From Ectobius pallidus (lineage: Eukaryota; Arthropoda; Insecta; Blattodea; Ectobiidae), in assembly GCA_964059195.1 (NCBI GenBank), contig CAXKWD010000013.1:24156611-24220610 (forward strand): a DNA stretch of 64,000 bases, given 5' to 3'. A model generated the notes under the pieces. That model was not told the DNA's origin. It did no database searches and saw only the letters and a program-made list of their open reading frames with translations. Positions 59,498 through 64,000 of the stretch are shown here, one piece after another; position 1 is the first letter of the stretch; every line of letters begins with the position of its first letter. The translations under genes were made by a program, and so were the position numbers.

Positions 59498-59668
59498 TAG
59501 ACAAATAGGGTGAAAGTATAATACACACATCCATTCATTTCTTTGGCTTATTAACAAGTTATAAGTCTAGAGAAAATAATGAAATATCGCCTTCAATATT
59601 ATAGTTAAAACCGCACTGTGGTAAATAGCTTTGTGGTGATGATACATTATTCCTTCTACTTCCTGCAC

Positions 59669-59694
59669 AAAAAAAAAAAAAAAAAAAAAAAAAA
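59669..59694. repeat. Poly(A) tract, 26 bases
   Basis: Uninterrupted A run; no retroposed body identified in front of it. Confidence 0.9.
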
Positions 59695-60368
59695 TATCTG
59701 AGAAGAAAGCGAACATACTGACAGAAAACGTTATTCTTTTCGTTTCTGCATCCATAAATAGTTTGGTGACTGCGATTCTACTTAGTTCTCCAGAATAGCA
59801 AGTCTGTGCTCTTTGCAGGCATTTCCTTCCTCAAATAAATTGCAATCAAATGGCTTTAACAACTGCTGTGGTCTCTGGCAAGCCTTGCTCAACATCTTGC
59901 TTCTGCGGCTGCAGGCTGCAGCATATGCGGACTCAAATCCCGGCCAACTTATCTTTTTATCAGATGAGCAGCAGTTTCTAACGTACCGGTATTTAACTTT
60001 GCGGAGAAATAAAAATTCGATGAATCACACTAAAAACAAAAGGAAAATTGCGATAATAGGTATAATTTATTATTTCACAAAAGGATATGAATTAATATAT
60101 TAAGATACTCGTGCGGCTTAACAAAACTGAGAAAAAATTAGCGTCTCTTTTTTTTCTAGTTCTAGGATACTGTTATACATCTCTTTACTCATCATCCTTC
60201 ACTGCTTCAGTTATCCGGATGTGCAATTCTTTACCATCTCACATAAAGGACTGCCAGTCATTGGCAAATTTCAAATAGTAGAGTAGAGTATTTATTTTGT
60301 ACATAGCCATATGCATAATATGGGTTTACACGTTGCAATAATAATAACAACACAGAAAATACAATTTA

Positions 60369-60790
60369 TTAACAATCATTCAAATACTCAGTAACATTAT
60401 AGTAATGTTTTTTAAGTAAAATCCTTTTCACGGAAATTTTAAAACTATTATATGATAAATCTTTCTGAGGTAATTTATTAAAAAACGTTATACCAGCATA
60501 TGGTGGAGACTTTCCAAATTTCGTGAGTCTGTGACTTAAAGCTGTGACTAAATGACACTTCCTGGTTTCATATGTATGATGGTGAGATTGTTTATAAAAA
60601 TTATGTCCATGTAATTTAAACAGAGTAAAGCATTTAAAAATGTATGTACATGGAAATGGTAAAATATTGAACCTAATGAAATATTGTTTACATGATACTC
60701 TACTACTAAGAATAAAAATAGTTCTAAAAACTCTCTTCTGAGCATTAAACATTCTATTAAAATTAACATTACTGCCCCATAAAAACACAC
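60369..60790 (-). pseudogene. LINE reverse transcriptase C-terminal fragment, copy 3
   Basis: One open minus-strand frame of ~139 codons: GVFLWGSNVNFNRMFNAQKR, SCKQYFIRFNILPFPCTYIF, HHHTYETRKCHL, KSPPYAGITFFNKLPQKDL. The W-G...QK-R...H-x-Y-x-TR...KSP-Y...FNKLP series matches the 45.5-kb fragment region for region, at low identity, so it is another Jockey/CR1-like subfamily. Sequence 5' of it (60,780-60,865) ends in CCAGGTTGAATAAACTATT and (ATT)n, resembling a LINE tail. Confidence 0.88.
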
Positions 60791-60985
60791 CTGGTGAAGT
60801 GGAAGAAAATACCTTATTATCTTAACTTCCACCAGGTTGAATAAACTATTATTATTATTATTATTAACATTATAACATTTCATGCCCCATAATTTTTTCC
60901 TGTGATAAGGAAAACAACCTGAAAATCTCCCGCGAAATAATAAGTAAATAAAAATCTTTTCGAGAATCTTCGCCAAGTGTGCCAA

Positions 60986-62225
60986 CCTTGTATCGTTAAT
61001 ATTTTATCTTGGTGCTCTGCCTTCTTGATCTCATGCATGATCACGCAGGCGGTGCTTGGTAGAAATCAATTGCTTTCATCTCGCGGTTCTCTCAATTTAT
61101 TAATGCTCAATGAGAGTGTACTTCTTTTGTTTGTTACTAAAAATTTAGGTGTTCTACCAAAGAAATGGGATCAGGACGAGAAAAGAGAGAAAGTAGATGA
61201 TAATGCAAGAATAAGCAGGCAGTTTTGCTAATGTTCCTCTTTAACGCGTTGCATATTTTCGACACTGGATCTCCAGCTTTACTTTCTTCCAGAAGAAAAG
61301 CTTGATGCTGTCTTTAAGTAGAAAAATACCCAAGACCTTAGCCGTGTATGACGGGTTAATATGGATAAAACAGAACAGTAAATGGGTGATTGAAGTAGAA
61401 GCTGAGGAAAGAATATCAACACCTTCATCATCATAATAATAATCATCGTTCTCATCGGAGAAAGCAGGGCAAAATTTTTCTTGTTGCTGGCGTCAGAAAC
61501 TTGTCGAAAATTTTTAACAATGTGAACCTACTTCTTTAATAAAATAAAATAAAATAACTTTTCATCAGTATTATGTTCCCTTAATGGTATCAGCGCAAAA
61601 AGTGGACTTGATTAACTATCATTCTGTGCCATCCATTTAGTAATAACCTAAGAAGCTAAAAACATACAAAATCTAACTTACGTACAAAACATTTCTTGTT
61701 TTATGACTGAATGTTCAATATGTGTCACTTTTGAAGAATGAAACGCTGGATTGAAACTGATACCAGATTAAAATGAGCGATCCAAGATTCAAATTGGAAA
61801 AAAGCAACTAAAAATTAAATATGACGTAACATATACATGAAACACATCTGATCCCAGCTGTTTTTATGCTGTAACGAAGCAACATTATCGTAACGAAGCA
61901 ACATTACTAGTTTCGGTCCTCCTTAGGCCTACTCCTAGACTCCCTTACTTTCTTTAATTCATTTGAAATCTTATTCGCCTTGAGCGATCCTACCATATTA
62001 CTTAATTCCTTCTTCATCTCTAAATTCACTTGAATTATAGTATTCTTAAGCCACTAGGCTTCTAGGCTTTATTTTACTTTTTCTTCCTCAAATTCATTTC
62101 TGTAAAAACTGATCTTTATAGAGGCCGTGAAGGTGCTTAGGGCTACAGAGCTTGAGGCTTGGGATGTGTACACATTTCGAATAAGTATGTGCAGAGCTAC
62201 CAGCTTTATAATAATGATAACATTA

Positions 62226-62229
<4 letters not shown>
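60986..62229. other. Unassigned DNA, no gene seen
   Basis: Short frames only. A direct repeat of CGTAACGAAGCAACATT-like 16-mers at about 61872-61905. Confidence 0.35.

Positions 62230-62307
<78 letters not shown>
62230..62307. repeat. (AAT)n microsatellite
   Basis: About 25 AAT units. Polyisoleucine and polyasparagine frames through it are artefacts. Confidence 0.98.
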
Positions 62308-62310
<3 letters not shown>

Positions 62311-63091
62311 CAACAACAGAGACCAACAGCCATTTTGGTGTCTTAGAATTTATACTTATTCTTGGGTATATTTAGGGCGCTGATGCCAAATATGCCATTA
62401 GTTTTGCCCTATCAGCTTTAGTTTTGTGAGATATTTTATTACCATTATGCATATTATCCCATTTTACGTTTAATATAAATAAAAAACAGTGCCTATTTTA
62501 GCTTCTAAATCATGTGAAGAAAAAACCAACACACTATCATTACATTAACATTACAATAACACTACAACATGGGGTCTTTCAAAAAATTGATGTCACATAT
62601 TGTTATTTTTAGTTGTACTTCTGCATAAATTAGTTTTTCAATGGTTATTTCGTGTACTATATGAATGAATAGCATTATTAGGTGAAAACATTTAATTACT
62701 GTTCTTTACGTAAAAAACTGGCACTACTATTGCCGTATGTCCTTTATTAGTGATTTTGAGATAATACTATACTCTTGTACCTATCAGACTGTAACATAGT
62801 GCCAAATGATTGTATGTTATCTTATTAATAAAACCAAAGAAACAGCCAAACCTAAACTACTGTATGTCCCATTCTACAACAGAACCAGTGTGTCATATGT
62901 GTATTTACAGAGTAAAAGTACAGTATATTCTTCAGTTATTCAGATATTCTAGAACCATGTAATTGTATGTCCAGAGAAAAGTAGAGTATATCTTTCAGCT
63001 ATTCAGATGATTTAGAACCATAATATCGTAAGCCCTACAAACTTCCTAAATAAAAAGTAGTTATCAGGATCAGACAGTAAATACTTATAAC

Positions 63092-63552
63092 TAGGGGGCG
63101 GATTTCTATGACCTAAAAAATAGTATATATGCATGCATTTATGACCTAAAAACATTAAAATATGACCAATAAAATTTAAAATATGACTTTACCACTTACA
63201 CATTGTGTATATTTTTTAAAACTTTCATTACAATAAAATATAATGTTAATTATTTAAAATAGCCTATCTGTAAATTCTCAAAAAGTATCATTATAATGCA
63301 AAATTTACAAAATATGACATGGAACTTCAAAATTTCTTTAATATGCACACAAATATGCCAAAAATATGACTTTAATTTGCATATTCATATTAAATATGCT
63401 ACAATAGTTGAAAATTTCCTAAATATGCAGTTATATGCACAACAAAAGCCGTTCCATTTTCACCAGGATGCTTGGAATCGGGTTTAAATTAGCCGGAAAC
63501 CTAAAATAATGCAAATGGGAAAATATGACATGTCATAGAAATCCGCCCCCTA
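63092..63552. mobile_element. hAT-type MITE, TAGGGGGCGGATTTC ends, copy 2
   Basis: Ends TAGGGGGCGGATTTCTATGA and inverse; perfect 8-bp duplication CTTATAAC at 63084-63091 and 63553-63560. Interior repeats TATGACCTAAAA and ATATGCA. Reverse orientation to the 52.5-kb copy and high identity to it by eye, so recently mobile. Confidence 0.95.
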
Positions 63553-63560
63553 CTTATAAC

Positions 63561-64000
63561 ACACCTAAGACTGATATATAATTTTAATTTAAACATTATA
63601 TTTTTCGAGAAATTTTCGAATAAAATGGCATTGTTCTGTTTTCTCTTTATATTTTAAAAACACTCAAATGGACACAAATGACTCCGAGGTACATTTTACT
63701 TATGTATTGAGGTACCACCGTTTTAAGATACCAAGTTGTGTAAATAATAGGTGTGTTTCCAAAGCACTCAGAAACCATGAACGCATGAGCAAATTCTTCA
63801 AAGGCGTTCCCAAAGCAAGAATTCATGAATTTTGATTTTCAATCTCGTGAACCTTGTGTTCTCACGTTGCTGATAAAGTGGATATTCTGAGAGGCACCTG
63901 TCTGCCGCAATGATGACTTAGGAGCTGTACAGACGAATGGCTGATTAGATCAGTGGGTAGGATCGTGTGATCAGAACAATTCGCCTAGGGAGTAACATTT
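63561..64000. other. Unassigned DNA to the window edge
   Basis: No open frame or terminal repeat recognised. Confidence 0.35.

Noticed and set aside
62069..62383. Polyisoleucine and polyasparagine frames
   Set aside because: Produced by the (AAT)n tract; the same applies to frames at 10,420 and 52,225.

Overview
The window looks like gene-poor, repeat-saturated DNA from an insect with a large genome, most like a cockroach, termite or other hemimetabolous lineage. The basis is AT-rich non-coding DNA, tRNA-derived SINEs, non-LTR retrotransposon tails, many hAT and TA-target DNA elements, three CCTAA units (the insect telomere motif), and a secreted glycine-rich protein exon with an intron acceptor. 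Nothing prokaryotic is visible (no operons, no CRISPR, no rRNA), and I found no genuine tRNA gene. The species is an inference.

Host genes: one convincing host coding exon, the terminal exon of a small secreted Gly/Tyr/His-rich protein on the minus strand (17,892-18,196). Its 5' side carries a 14-copy, 35-bp tandem array (18,359-18,853) whose units contain a 15-bp palindrome. Two further reading frames (6,439-6,882; 42,985-43,227) look protein-like but I do not recognise them.

Transposons, left to right: hAT-type elements with 8-bp target duplications at 1.7-2.5, 8.2-9.0, 11.7-12.1, 13.0-13.7, 27.5-28.7, 35.3-35.5, 36.9-37.3, 52.5-52.9, 58.4-59.0 and 63.1-63.6 kb; the 27.5-28.7 kb copy still encodes a broken transposase C-terminus. 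TA-target or palindromic elements lie at 14.1-15.0, 15.3-17.7, 21.2-21.9, 23.6-24.3 (a mirrored, internally deleted mariner), 25.3-25.7, 41.9-42.1 kb, and three copies of one 0.2-kb MITE at 25.9, 29.2 and 39.8 kb. Non-LTR reverse-transcriptase fragments lie at 44.9-45.5, 45.5-46.2, 49.1-49.4, 53.9-54.5 and 60.4-60.8 kb. At least six tRNA-derived SINE families are present, several with clear target-site duplications.

Nesting gives a relative chronology: SINE inside a 2.4-kb TA transposon; MITE inside two different terminal-inverted-repeat elements; SINE inside the flank of a hAT element; and two paralogous repeat copies (10.0-12.2 and 41.8-42.6 kb) that each caught different insertions. Many intervals between these hold only AT-rich sequence in which I see no gene. 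No new multi-gene system is evident; the most unusual objects are the palindromic array beside the glycine-rich gene, the mirrored mariner, the composite 2.4-kb transposon, and the scattered excess of the palindrome TAGGCCTA.
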